A stretch of 64,000 nt of DNA, from NCBI RefSeq assembly GCF_945859685.1, contig NC_079147.1:103151525-103215524 (forward strand), read 5' to 3'. Both the position numbers and the translations under genes were made by a program. A model generated the notes under the pieces. The model was given only the letters and a program-made list of their open reading frames with translations, was not told where the DNA came from and made no database searches. This stretch comes from Eupeodes corollae (taxonomy: Eukaryota; Arthropoda; Insecta; Diptera; Syrphidae). Shown here one piece after another: positions 11,150 through 22,449 of the stretch; within the stretch, counting starts at the first letter, position 1; each line of letters starts with the position of its first letter.

Positions 11150-12990
11150 AGCTTAATTTCCAGAAGTGGTCCTGGGACCCTCATTAGTCGGAATTAATTG
11201 TTTTCCATTACTTATTTTTTGGGTCTATGTAAGGTCATCGGCTTATGCCGACAAACCAGCTTCTATTTAAGTATTGTAGGCCAACATTCAAGACTATATT
11301 GACGCCATACGGCCAAGCTTATTGGAACAATGTTTGAAAAATATGACTGACCGAGTGAGCTATGAAAACCGTATGCGCGGTAGACAATTGCTGAAAATAA
11401 TATTCAAAATATTAATACAAAATTAATTCCACCTGTTTTTCTGTCGAATTATTGTTTCAAGTTGTCAAGCTCCGAAATACCCCCTATACAAATTTTGATA
11501 TTTATTAAGACCAACGATAGTGGCCAAAAGATGAATTTGAGAAGCAAACGCATACGACTTATTTGCAGGTTTTATTTACTTGACTTACATTCGTTTGTTT
11601 ATACCTTTTTTCCTGGGATTCAGTCTTCATTTTTCATTTCTCTTCGAATTCAAAATCCTAGAAACTACAGCGAAGGAATCCCTTTTACGAAAGTAGTATA
11701 AGTATCTATATACTTTAGTTATGTATTTTTACCTACATAATCCACAGAAGATAACATTACATTTTTCTTTTTGCATTTTACCCCTCCTGACCATGCGTCC
11801 GTCTTGTCGTCGTCGTAGCGTAGGTCGTCCGTTCGTCCTTCCGTCAGACTGATCGTCTTCCGTTACATTTTCTTTGTTTTGAGTTGTTGGGTGTCCCAAA
11901 TGAGTGCAAAGCATTCTATGGACTCTTTTGTCTTGTAATTTTTTTCCAGCTTTATTTTCTGTTTTGTTGCTCCTGACTCCTGAGCTGATGCTGCAGTTCA
12001 ACTTTTATCCTTTTTTCTACGTCCGCGTCGTCTTCGTCGTTGGTCGTTCACAAATTCTATGGCTATAAAGGGGATATCAAAAGTGAGTCTGATTTTTTGC
12101 GAGCAAATGTCACCGGAATACGACATAGAGTCCTGTAAAAATTATTTTTTGTTTCAGAAAGGAACAAGGATTCTCGGATTTAAATCATACGAATTTAATG
12201 TCAAAATAAAAATGAGCAGGTCTGAGTTCAGAAAGAGTGAGAAGGGAATATTTTGAAAAGCATATAAATACACAAAGGAGAAAAGGAGAAAATAAATCAG
12301 TCCGTATTTTCGATTTGCAAGCATACAAAAATGTCACAGAAGTAAAATGAAGACATGCAGCTCGAATTGAATAATCTCTGCTTTTGTCCTGCAGTTTTAA
12401 AAAAAAAATGAGCAAAATGGTTTTGCAGAAGCAGCGGTAAGCGGCGAGGGGCAACAGCAGCAGTGAAACAATCCTTCTAGCATCAGGATATGAATCAGTA
12501 CCACAAGGGATGATTCTCCGTAGGCTGGAGGCTGACGCCTTCTACTTTTTTTTGTTCGAACCGTAGTCTTTCCTTTGGCATCTTTTTAATTCGTTTTCAA
12601 AATGCACGGGGCGACAGGATGTGGCATCATGTCCCCATAGATAGGGCTCTCGAAGGCAAAGTGCTGAGTTGCAATTTTTTTCTAATACAAATATAATTTA
12701 ATAAATTGAAAAGTGTCTATTCGGTGCGATGCGGCGCGGTGAGGTGGTCCTGGCGGCCAGGATGAAAAAAATTAGACAAAACGGAAATTGATCAGAATGA
12801 GACCCTTTAGCTATATAGTTGCATCCAGTTGACAAAGATGCCAATTAGCGTGCATTGCTTAACTCTCTGCACTCTAAGGGATTAGTTATGAAAAATTCTG
12901 ATGTTTTTTAAATCATTTTGGGAATTTTTTTTCTATTTAGCTATTTATGCATGTTTTCAGTACTTTTGAAGCTGTTATAATAAGCTGTTG
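11150..12990. repeat. Duplicated block B1 (unit A), anonymous non-coding
   Basis: The block matches 35960-37800 almost base for base from about 11460 to 12870; similarity falls beyond 12880. Sequence is of higher complexity than the surroundings (GTCCGTCTTGTCGTCG, GCAGCGGTAAGCGGCGAG), like fly intronic or intergenic DNA. Open frames are broken by indels in the partner copy (for example a one-base difference in the T run near 11940/36730), so I do not call a gene. A splice-site-like pair lies at 12083-12157. Confidence 0.75.
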
Positions 12991-13774
12991 AAAATTGATA
13001 TTGTAAAGTCCTTCAGGGAATGATAGATAGTATAATGGGAAGGTGGAAGGTAATCCTTAATATTTATTTTAGTATAATGCTACGTTCACGAAAGCTATCT
13101 CATGTCCCTAAAAGTGAGTTTACTTTTGATTAAAGTTTGACAATCAGTCTCTAAAAATTTAAATATCTATTTTAAAATTAAGAAGGGCATTGTAGTTTTC
13201 TGCACGCACAGAAATAAGCACAGATCCAGACTTTAAATCATTAGTGGAATCTTTGGGTACCGCCTGAAAATGTTCTTTAATGTTCTGTAAAGGAGGCTGC
13301 CAACATTAAAATAGAATATTGGGTATCATAACCTTAGATTTACATAGTTCAAGGGCTAATGTGACAACTTTAGTTATTAGATTTTTTTTTTTTTAAATTT
13401 GACTTTTCTTACGTTCGGGAAGCTTTTTTCGTCGATAAGAACACAGAAAGATCCAGAAAGAACTCAAAAAAAAACTGAGTGCGTATCATGCATAACAATT
13501 TATAATTTGACATCTGATTTAATTTTGAAAAAATCGAATTGACAGTTTTTTTTTTAAAGAAAAACAAAAAAAATCAGTAAAAGTTACATAAAATTAATTT
13601 TTGAAATCAATGTCTTTTTAAAAATAAAAGATACTGAAAATCAATGCCACTTTTCGTTGGAATGTTATAACTCAACAATGCCTTTACCGATTTGGCTAAT
13701 TTTGGTTTTGAATTATTCGTGAAAGTCCGGAGAAGGTTTGTACGTAGAGAAGTTTTAAAAAAATCTTGAAAAGG
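12991..13774. other. Non-coding stretch with family X fragment (13395-13645)
   Basis: At 13200-13380 it resembles 37900-38060 only loosely. At 13395-13645 it resembles family X in plus orientation ('GAAGCTTTTTTCGTCG', 'AAAATCGAATTGACAG'). No gene is seen. Confidence 0.55.
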
Positions 13775-14225
13775 GGTAAAATCAACATCTTTCTATACTC
13801 CCATATACAAACAATTCCCCTGAGAACTACAGGGGAATATCCATTCTCAACTACCCTAGAAAGATATTTGCTAGAATTCTTTATGAAAGATTATCTAGCT
13901 GGACTGAAAGAATTTATCTTCTCAGCATATTTCAAGCTGGCTTCAGCTCTGGGGTCACCGGTATGGATCACATATTTGCATTGACAAGCTTAGCTAGAAA
14001 TCAAATTGAAAAAATAAAAAAACTTTATGTCTGTTTCGTTGATTTGAAAGCTGCATTCGACACAGTAAACAGACAGGTTTTGCTTTATAAGCTCTTAACT
14101 ATGGGAGTATCACGAACATTTTTGATGCTTTATTTTCAATTACTGAAATCTTCAAACGCAGCTGTATGGGATGGATCTAAACTGTCAGAGTGGTTTAAAA
14201 CAACGGCAGCCGTTCCACAAGGATG
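13775..14225 (+). mobile_element. RT fragment of a LINE outside the RTE family
   Basis: Reading across one frameshift gives RT fingers and palm: 'ENYRGISILN' near 13815, 'FQAGF' near 13930, motif A 'FVDLKAAFDTVNR' near 14035, and motif B 'VPQGC' near 14210. Motif C is absent because the copy is cut at 14225, where the antisense RTE-II copy begins. The motifs differ from RTE and from the CR1-like element, so this is another LINE family. It may be the same family as the C-terminal pieces at 22065 and 33190. Confidence 0.75.
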
Positions 14226-16442
14226 CGGTGGCGCAACAGGTCTCCAGTTTCGCACGCCAAGTTGGTTGAGGTCCTCTCACCTGGGTGCGCCACCTTCCTC
14301 TACTGCGCCGTCCTGCGATGACATTCGCTCTACATGACCTAGCCGTCTAAGCCGTTGGACTTTAATTCTGCTAACTAGGTCAGTGTCGCTGTACAGCCCG
14401 TACAGTTCGTCGTTATATCTTCTCCTCCATTCTCCATCTATGCGTACGGGACCAAAAATCACCCGAAGAATTTTTCTCTCGAAGCATCCTAAGGAGCTCT
14501 CATCTTTCTTTGACAGGGTCCAGGCCTCAGCGCCATAAATGAGAACCGGGATGATGAGCGTCTTATTTTAGATGCACGAGAGAGGACTTTACTTCTCAAT
14601 TGCAGCGATTTGCAAGAATTATTCTGGTGTCGTTGTCTGAGTTAATAGCTGTGCCTAGGTAGACAAAGTCCTTAACTACCTCAAAGTTATACTAGCCATG
14701 GTGACGTTTCGTCCAAGACGTCGTTGTTCAGTGTCCTTTTTTGATGACAGCATATACTTGGTCTTGCCCTCATTGATCACTAAACCTATCTTCTTCGCTT
14801 CCGTCGCAATGCTCAAAAACGCTCCACTGACATCATGCTTTGATCTTCCGATTATGTCAATATCGTCTGCGTATCCGAGTAATTGGATGGACCCTTGGAA
14901 GATTGTGCCTCTAGTGTTGACGGTTGAGTTTTGCACAATTCTTTCCAAAACGATTTTGAAGAAGTCACAATGATGTCAAAAACCTATTTTGACATCAAAT
15001 GCATCGGTAAGATCTTTTCCGACCTCGATAGAGCAGCGTGCATTCTCCATCGTCATTCTACACAAACGGATAAGTTTGACAGGGATGCCGAAACAAGACA
15101 TTGATCCGTAGAGCTCTTCCCTAAAGATGCTGTCATACGCGGCTTTCAAATCGATAAAGAGATGGTGGGCATCGATTTGAAGTTCCTGGTTTTTTTCCGA
15201 GATCGGCCGTAGTGTGAATATTTGGTCGATAGTGGACTTTTCTAGTCTGAAGCCACACTGATAAGGACCTATCGGGTTGTTGACGAACGGCTTCAGAATT
15301 TCACGTAATACGGCAGAGAGGACCTTTTATGCAATACTTAGGAGACTGATGCCTCTGTAGTTTGCTCAGTTTAAAGGGTCTCCTTTTTATGTATCGAGCA
15401 TCATCTCCACCCATATTTTGCAGATGAGTTGGTGCATGCTCCCTACCATGACGGCGGCTCCATCAGCAGCTTTGTTTGACTTAAGTTCAGATATAGCTAT
15501 CTTCACTTCGTCAAGGTTGAGTAGGCGGAATTGTTGATCTGCGTCGCCTAGGTTGAGTGGTTCTATCTCCCTTACAGTGGAATTCGGTTCGTCACCGTAA
15601 CTATCAACATAGACTGCGGTTCTACTTCGATTGTACCCTGATCGTTCTTACAGGCTTCGGTTCGTGGTTGGTACCCTTGGGAGGTTTTTTTTACTAATCG
15701 ATCACGCGCTTCTCATGCTCACTTTTTTTCATGTAAGAAGCGTGTTCCTCTCTCCTCTTCTGCTCGTAGAGCTCGTGAGCAGCTCTTGTCCTTTTGTGAA
15801 GCGCCGCCGTCTCGTATGCCTGTTGTTTCACTACGTGTGCTTGTCGGCATTCTTCGTCAAACCAGACGTTTCGCTGTGGTGGCCGTGTGAAACTTAGCAC
15901 TTCAGAGGCGGCATCTCTAATGGCTGCAAGGCAATGTTGACACTGCTTTTCAATGCTTAATGCAGGCAGCATAGGACTCCTTAAGAGGTTATAAGAGACT
16001 CGATCGGAAAAGAACATGGCAGTCTTTTGCGATTGTAGCCGTCCAACGTCAAATCTTCTCACAGTACTTCCTTGTTTTGGCTTGGATGGGGATATCCGTA
16101 GCCGTACCTTGGCTACAACGAGATAGTGGCCCGAGTCAATGTTGGCCTCTCGGAATGTTCGGATATCCTGTATACAGTATACTGGAGAAGTGTCGTGCGT
16201 CGATCGATTTCCATGTCCCCTTGTGGATATTAAGATGCGTGAATTGCGTACTATCTACCAGAACGTCTCGCCCTAGCGAAATCGATCAGCCTGTTTCCGT
16301 TGTCGGAGGTGCTGTCGTTCAGGCTGTATCTCCCGATTATGCCACCAAAGATGTCTTGTCTTCCTAGTTTGGCATTAAAATCTCCTAAGACAATTTTAAT
16401 GTCATAGCTAGGGCATTGCTCATATGTCTTGTCCAAGAGCTC
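14226..16442 (-). mobile_element. RTE-II LINE copy (unit A, left arm of inverted pair)
   Basis: On the minus strand the order is EEP remnant (16463-16251, 'VLGDFNAKLGR'), EEP end and linker (16062-15694, 'KRVID' tail), RT N-terminus near 15600-15400, and RT palm and thumb (14948-14676 with intact 'YADD'). The 3' end is near 14226 ('GGTGGCGC'). The 5' part is cut at 16442 against block B2, and the segment just inside the 3' end is deleted. Several stops and frameshifts leave no full ORF. The partner in unit A' is 39362-41930. Confidence 0.85.
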
Positions 16443-18694
16443 TTGGCCTCCACGGAGCGCCAAAATCTACTCGCTCCAATTTAAAAACCTTATAGAATCA
16501 TTTACGCACTCAAGGGTCAGGTAGGGTGGAATTTTTTGTCGAATTGCTTTGCAAACAAGTTAGCTTCCCATAAGAACTAGCTAAAGGAGTGTCAACAAGG
16601 TCTTCTTGGCTTCTGAAACCTTTTCCGGTTTTCTCAGATAGCTTGGCTTTTTCGACTTGATGACTTCCTTGCAGCCTGAATCCAACCATGATTGAGCCGT
16701 GGGTTTGAAACCTTTAACACAATCCGGAATAAAGATTTTTAAACCCAGATGAATCAAACTAGTAATAATATCTGTAATGTACTCTACGTCACTAACGAAA
16801 AAGCAAAGAGACTAGATAAAGATCCTGAAGATTTTATTAAAACCGTCTCTTAAAGCTTCTCTTTAAAGCTCTTTATCTAGCTGAATTTGTTAAACATATG
16901 AAATCAACAGATATGATACTTTGCCTAGAGGTTTCAAAATACTGATTGTGTACTTATCAGAGTTGGAAGTGAAAAAGAAGTCAAGAGTATTTTCATTGAC
17001 AAGCTGAGGAAGATGCAAAGTAAAAATCTCATCATACATTCTCTCGGAAATTGTCTGGCCCGAATGGAGAAGTCGAGAAGAATTGTGAGCATTAAAATCA
17101 CCCGTAATAACAACTTCAGTATAAGAATACACAGGGAGGTATTTCTTTGGATGGAGTCAAACAGAGCATAAAATTCATGGGAAATCGAAACTCTTTCCAG
17201 ATTTGGGCTTCGATAAAGGAGCAATGCTTTTGAAAAAGCAATATACAAGAGTTCTTTGATTTTTTCTTAAACTAAAGTATCTTTTGGAAAATTAAGTTCT
17301 CTTCGTTTATCAATTTACGTTAAGAGTTTCCCAAATCAAAATTAAACATATTTTAAATTAATTCCAAGAAACAAAATAGGCACTTTATTCGGACTAACCA
17401 ATTTAGGTAATGGTTTATGGCCAATATACATCTCACCGAGTTCAAGTATAGCTCTAGAATATATACAGTATTTGTTATGGCAAACCCAGGAATCATGGTG
17501 GGTTAGGTTAAGGTACTTTAAAAGTTTATCTTTACTGCCAGTTTTAAATTAATTTTTATTTACTCTGCCTACCAATAATTAAATACTCCATGTCTTCCCC
17601 TTTTAAACCCTTGTATATAACGTATAGCTACTTCATCAAATAATCATTAAGCTCAAAATAAACTGCAAACAAAAAATTCATTTCGATACAATAATAATAG
17701 GAACCCAAAACGTTTTATTAAGGTAACTTTGTATATCCATCGCATCGTATCGTATCGCATAGCCTTGGTAGTAGGTCAGGTAAGGTGCCTATAAAGATTT
17801 TTACTTTTCCTCCTCGATGCAAGGAGTTAAATCTATTAATTTCCCAAGTGAAACTAAGTCGTAAAAATGTAAACCTTTTTTATCCTACTCTTGCTATATC
17901 AACCATCAGGACATCGTACCTCACCGCACCAAAGCAAAAGAAGGCCATCAAATAGAGATACATAAATTTAAGAGAGAAAACCTTGTTGAGTGCGATACTT
18001 TGCCATTCTATACATCACTTGGGTCCATGGGGTCCAGATAAAAAAGACTATAGCTATATCCCGGTTATACCTACAAAGGTGTACAACAGGACCATCATCA
18101 GCAGGTACAAGTGACACCCTTTTATACCTTTCGCCATATTCAAACTTACATCGTAGGACTTTTCTCTTTCAGCAGTCTTAAATACACCTAATAGATTTCT
18201 CTTGCTAGAGTGAAAATAGTACAAAGAAAAGCTCCAATATAGATATAGCTACTTCTCACCTGGTCTGATGGGGATCCTGATGGGGTTGGTTCTGGGCCTG
18301 GGATGGGCTGGGCATGGCTAAGAGGCAAGGCAGCAAAGTGTTGAGTGAATTTATCATGATAGGAAAAATTGCTGTAGTGAATTTTTATATAGCGTTCGGA
18401 GCAACAGTTCCAAGATGAAAAGTCTTCCTCTTTTTTGTTCAACGTCTTGATAAGATAATCCTGCCATCAATCAATCCGCCAAAAGAATGCCTGAGAAGTG
18501 TCGATTTTTGACCGGCGCCTCAATAATAAAATAAATAAATACCTCACAATAATAATTGTGATTAATTTATTAAGTTAAGATTAAGATATGAATTTGTTTT
18601 GATTGCATTTTCTATTTAAGTAGTTTATTATACTTATACAAGAAGATGTGGGTTTGTATTTTAACAGGTTTTTTTTTTATATTGTAGGGGTACT
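16443..18694. repeat. Duplicated block B2 (unit A)
   Basis: Almost identical to 41985-44500, with single-base changes and three clear indels: a poly-(CAAAAA) insertion in A' near 42920, about 200 bp present only in A' at 44130-44340, and a short deletion in A near 16926. It includes an old LINE endonuclease fragment. Open frames at 17990-18181 and 18188-18442 are shared with A' but have no recognisable motif, and the second changes its reading near its 5' end between copies. Confidence 0.8.
16890..17250 (-). mobile_element. EEP endonuclease fragment of a LINE outside the RTE family
   Basis: Two minus frames joined by a frameshift near 17130 give an endonuclease core: 'LYRSPNLERVSI', then 'EVVITGDFNAHN' (the GDFN catalytic motif), then 'NENTLDFFFTSN'. 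The end differs from the unit A' copy (42405-42770), which retains 'LDTSEQSIISVD' where this copy has a small deletion. The region down to about 16500 may be its decayed downstream part. Confidence 0.75.
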
Positions 18695-20675
18695 CAAGAC
18701 ATATGAGCAGTGCCCTGGCTAAACATTAAAATTGTCTTAGAAGATTTTAACGCCAAGCTAGGAAGAGAAGACATCTTTGGTGGCACAATCGGGAGATACA
18801 GCCTGCATGACAGAACCTATGACAAGGGATTCAGGCTGATCGACTTCGCTGCGTAGCGAGACGTTTTGGTAGCTAGTACGCAGTTCACACATCTTAATAT
18901 CCACAAGAGGACATGAAAATCTTCTGATCAATCAACCGTCAACCAGATTGACTACATTGCGATCGACGCACGACACTTCTCCAGTATACAGGATATCCGA
19001 ACATTCCGAGAGGCCAACATTGACTCGGACCACTACCTCGTTGTAGCCAAGGTACGGCTACGGATATCCCAATCCAAGCCAAAACAAGGAAGTACTGTGA
19101 GAAGATTCGACGTTAGACGGCTACAATCGCAAGAGACTGCCATGTCCTTTTCCGATCGAGTCTCTAAAAACCTCTTAAGGAGTCCTATGCTTCCTGCATT
19201 AAGCATTGAAACCAGTGGAAACATTGCCTTCCAGCCATCAGAGATGCCGCCTCTAAAGTGCTAGGTTTCACAAGGCCACCACAGCGAAACCCCTGGTTTG
19301 ACGACGAATGCCGGCAAATGCACCCAGAGAAACAAGAGGCATGCAGAACGGAGCTGCACAGGAGGACCAGAGTTGCTCGCGAGCTCTACGAGCAGAAGAG
19401 GAGAGAGAAACACCGGCTTCTTACATAAAAAAAGGAGAGCATAAGAAGCGCGTGATCGAAGAGATAGAGGAATGTAACAACAGGAATGAGGTTCGTAAAT
19501 TGTACCGATAGGTAAAATACCTCCCAAGGGTACCAGTCACGAACCGAAGCCTGTAAGGACGATCAGGGGAACATCGTTGTGGAACCACAGTCTATGTTGA
19601 GAATATGGAAAGACCACTTCTCCAAATTATATAACGGCGATGACGAACCGAATTTTGCTGCAAGGAAGATATAACTACTCAACCTCGGCGACGCAGATCA
19701 ACTATTCCGCCTACTCGACCTTGACGAAGTGAAGATAGTTTTATCTAAACTTAATTCAAACAAAGCTGCTAATGGAGCCGACTACGTCTTGGTAGGGAGC
19801 ATGTACCAACACATCTGCAATATATGGGCGGCAGAAAGCATTCCCGATGAGTGGAATCTCAGCATAGTATGCTCGATACATAAAAAAAGGAGACCCTCTA
19901 AACTGCGCCAACTACCAAGACATCAGCCTTCTTAAGAGTGCATATCCTCTCTGTCGTATTATGTGAAATTCGTCAACAACCTGATAGGTCCTTATCAGTG
20001 TGGCTTCAGACAAGGAAAGTCCACTATCGACCAAATATTCACACTACGTCAGATCTTGGAAAAACCCCAGGATATCGAGGATACCCACCATCTCTTTATC
20101 GATTTTAAAGCCGCGTATTACTATAAGAGCTCTACAGAGCAATGTCTAGTTTTGGCATCCCTGTTAAACTTATTAATTTGTGCAGAATGACGATATAGAA
20201 TGCACGCTGCTCTATCAAGGTCGGAAAGATCTTACCGATGCATTTGATGTCAAATATATTGACATAATCGGAAGATCAAAGCTTGATGTCAGTGGAGCGT
20301 TTTTGAGCATTGCTACGGAAGCGAAAAAAATGAGTTTATTGGTCAATGAGGGCAAGACCAAGTATATGCTGTCATCAAAAAAGGACACTGAACAACGACG
20401 TCTTGGACAAAACATCACCATGAACAGCTATAACTTTGAGGTAGTTAAGGGCTTTGCCTATCTAGGCACCGCTATAAACACAGACAATGACATCAGCGCT
20501 GAAATCAAACGAAGAATAACTCTTGCAAATCGCTCCTTCTTTGGACTTAGAAGACAATTGGGTAGTAAAGTCCCTTGTCGAGCATCTAAAATCACTATCT
20601 ACAAGACGCTCATGATCCCGATTCTCATTTATGGTGCTGTGGCCTGGACACTGTCAAAAAAAGTTGAGAGTTGAG
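18695..20675 (+). mobile_element. RTE-II LINE copy (unit A, right arm of inverted pair)
   Basis: The copy starts inside the endonuclease ('CAAGACATATGAGCAGTGCC', the reverse complement of the left arm's end) and runs through linker (19308-19511), RT N-terminal (19729-19935), fingers (19963-20190, 'YQCGFRQGKSTIDQIFTL') and thumb (20180-20674). An internal deletion near 20253 joins 'FDVK' to 'IDIIGRS', removing RT motif B and the YADD site. The 3' end is missing: similarity stops at about 20675 before 'DESVLGCFERK'. Confidence 0.85.
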
Positions 20676-22064
20676 AAGTCAGAGACAAGACAGAGACCAA
20701 CAAAGAAAAGATTCATCAATACCAAATGCACTTATTTTCGATAAGAGAACTTGATGCCAAACTATATCTAATGCCTTTCAAACGCCTTTGAAATTTAAGT
20801 ACAATAATCTTAATGTCTCGAAAACGATGTAAGGATATGCTTCACTGTTCGGTGAGATAAATCAGGAGATAAACAGTGAAATTGTTTGCATAGCCGCACT
20901 GCCGGCATTAAGAAGCTTTCGTTCTTTAAGATATTTCTTAAGCTGAAAGTAGATGAGCGTTTCCGTGACCTTTAGACGAGATTAGCTATACGAATACTGT
21001 TTTCATCCGCTCGGAAAGAGACCTCTAAAGAGTAGGACAAATGTAAAAGCTTACGCAGCGTTTCTGTCAGCAGGGTAGAAGAACATCTCTTTAGAAAAAT
21101 TGGAGAGCTACTAGCTGGTCTATAGCAATTCTCCAAATGCGATAGAATATTCGTCTCATAATATTGCTTACACTCTGAATTCAGTGGTCAATTTATTTTC
21201 TAACAGCATCAAACTAACAGAAATCTACAAAAAGCAAATTGTTTTATCTGTCGAGCTGACAAATGCTTCATATTTTTGCTTCAACATGGTTTGAATTCTG
21301 TAAAACCTTAAGTTATTAAATTGTTTAAGATCTACATGTGATCTATGGTCACAAATATTTAATGGAATAGTTTTGGTTTTAGAATTGTCTTATTATCTTA
21401 GTTAAACATTCAATCATTGCATTTGAACTATATCTGCATTTCCAATTGAAGTATACAACTCTTCGTTTTGACGTGCTATTTGGAAAAACAAATGTGTCCC
21501 ATCTACACAACCCACAAATAAGTAAATTAAGTATTAATAAAAAAAAAAAACGGTTCCACTTAGACCCTGATATATACCTTCACCTAGGATATCGAAAGTC
21601 GCTTCAAATCTCACGATTGGAAGGCTCGATATTCGTCTTGTAAATTTCTTATTTCTAAACCTTCCAAATACATTTAAAAAAAATTTATTTTAGATGCTTA
21701 CATCCTTGATGGGAGAGATAAGCGATCCGAGGCCTCTCTTTTGGATTTTAGTCGTAGTAAAATAGTTTTTATTTCCAACTTAATATCTAGAAGTTAATAT
21801 TTTGAAAGATTTTAAGTTTCTTTGGAAGTTAAAAATGCAAAACTTCTGTCGTCGTAAATGATCCAGATGTTTGTAGATGCGCGTACTGCTCTCAGATGCC
21901 CTTTGTAAGTTTTCTTATTGACCCTCTGATCTCAACAACCGAAATAGATCATTGCCTTTTTGGATCCAATCAATTTGAGAAATAGATTTCTCATTCCAAC
22001 ACAGTCCAAAACAATATCCAAGATTGTTCCATAATTACCTAATAAAATTTAGCCAGAACAATTT
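20676..22064. other. Stretch with no recognised gene (unit A only)
   Basis: No partner in unit A' and no recognisable protein on either strand. The open frame at 21446-21643 has no motif. Confidence 0.45.
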
Positions 22065-22330
22065 TTACCTCAAAATTATGTTTGTTAGCTGATACGGTAG
22101 TCTTGTTGCACTGTATTCGAATATTGTTTTTTGTATATATTTGAGGTGAAGATCAAGGGTATAGTAATGTCCGTCCTCCATCCCAGTTTTCATTGCCAAA
22201 AAGTAGTTTGGAGTAAATGTAGGCAATTTTAAAATTTGTTTTAAAAAATAGCGTTGAAGTTTATCCACTTCTTCGAACATTCCAGATCTAAGCACCATAG
22301 GTTTGAATAGCTCTGCAAACCGCCTGAAAT
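22065..22330 (-). mobile_element. C-terminal RT fragment of a LINE outside the RTE family
   Basis: On the minus strand, 'FEEVDKLQRYFLKQILKLP' then 'TPNYFLAMKTG' is the conserved segment after the RT thumb of several insect LINE families. A frameshift just upstream (near 22285) separates 'AIQTYGA' from it. The RT active-site fragment at 23905-24060 has the same strand and family look, so the two may be halves of one copy split by the piggyBac. Confidence 0.65.
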
Positions 22331-22449
22331 AGTTTCTATTTCGTTTTTAAGTTGATTTTTCTTTTTGGTAGAAAACATTGCCACGTCGAGTTTATTTTGA
22401 TAGCATTCGGTAAGTAATACTCGCTTGGGTACAATGGCTAATTAGGCAC

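Noticed and set aside
11729..12001. 90-codon minus-strand frame in block B1
   Set aside because: The equivalent in unit A' is broken by a one-base difference in the poly-T run near 36730, so it is not a conserved coding frame.
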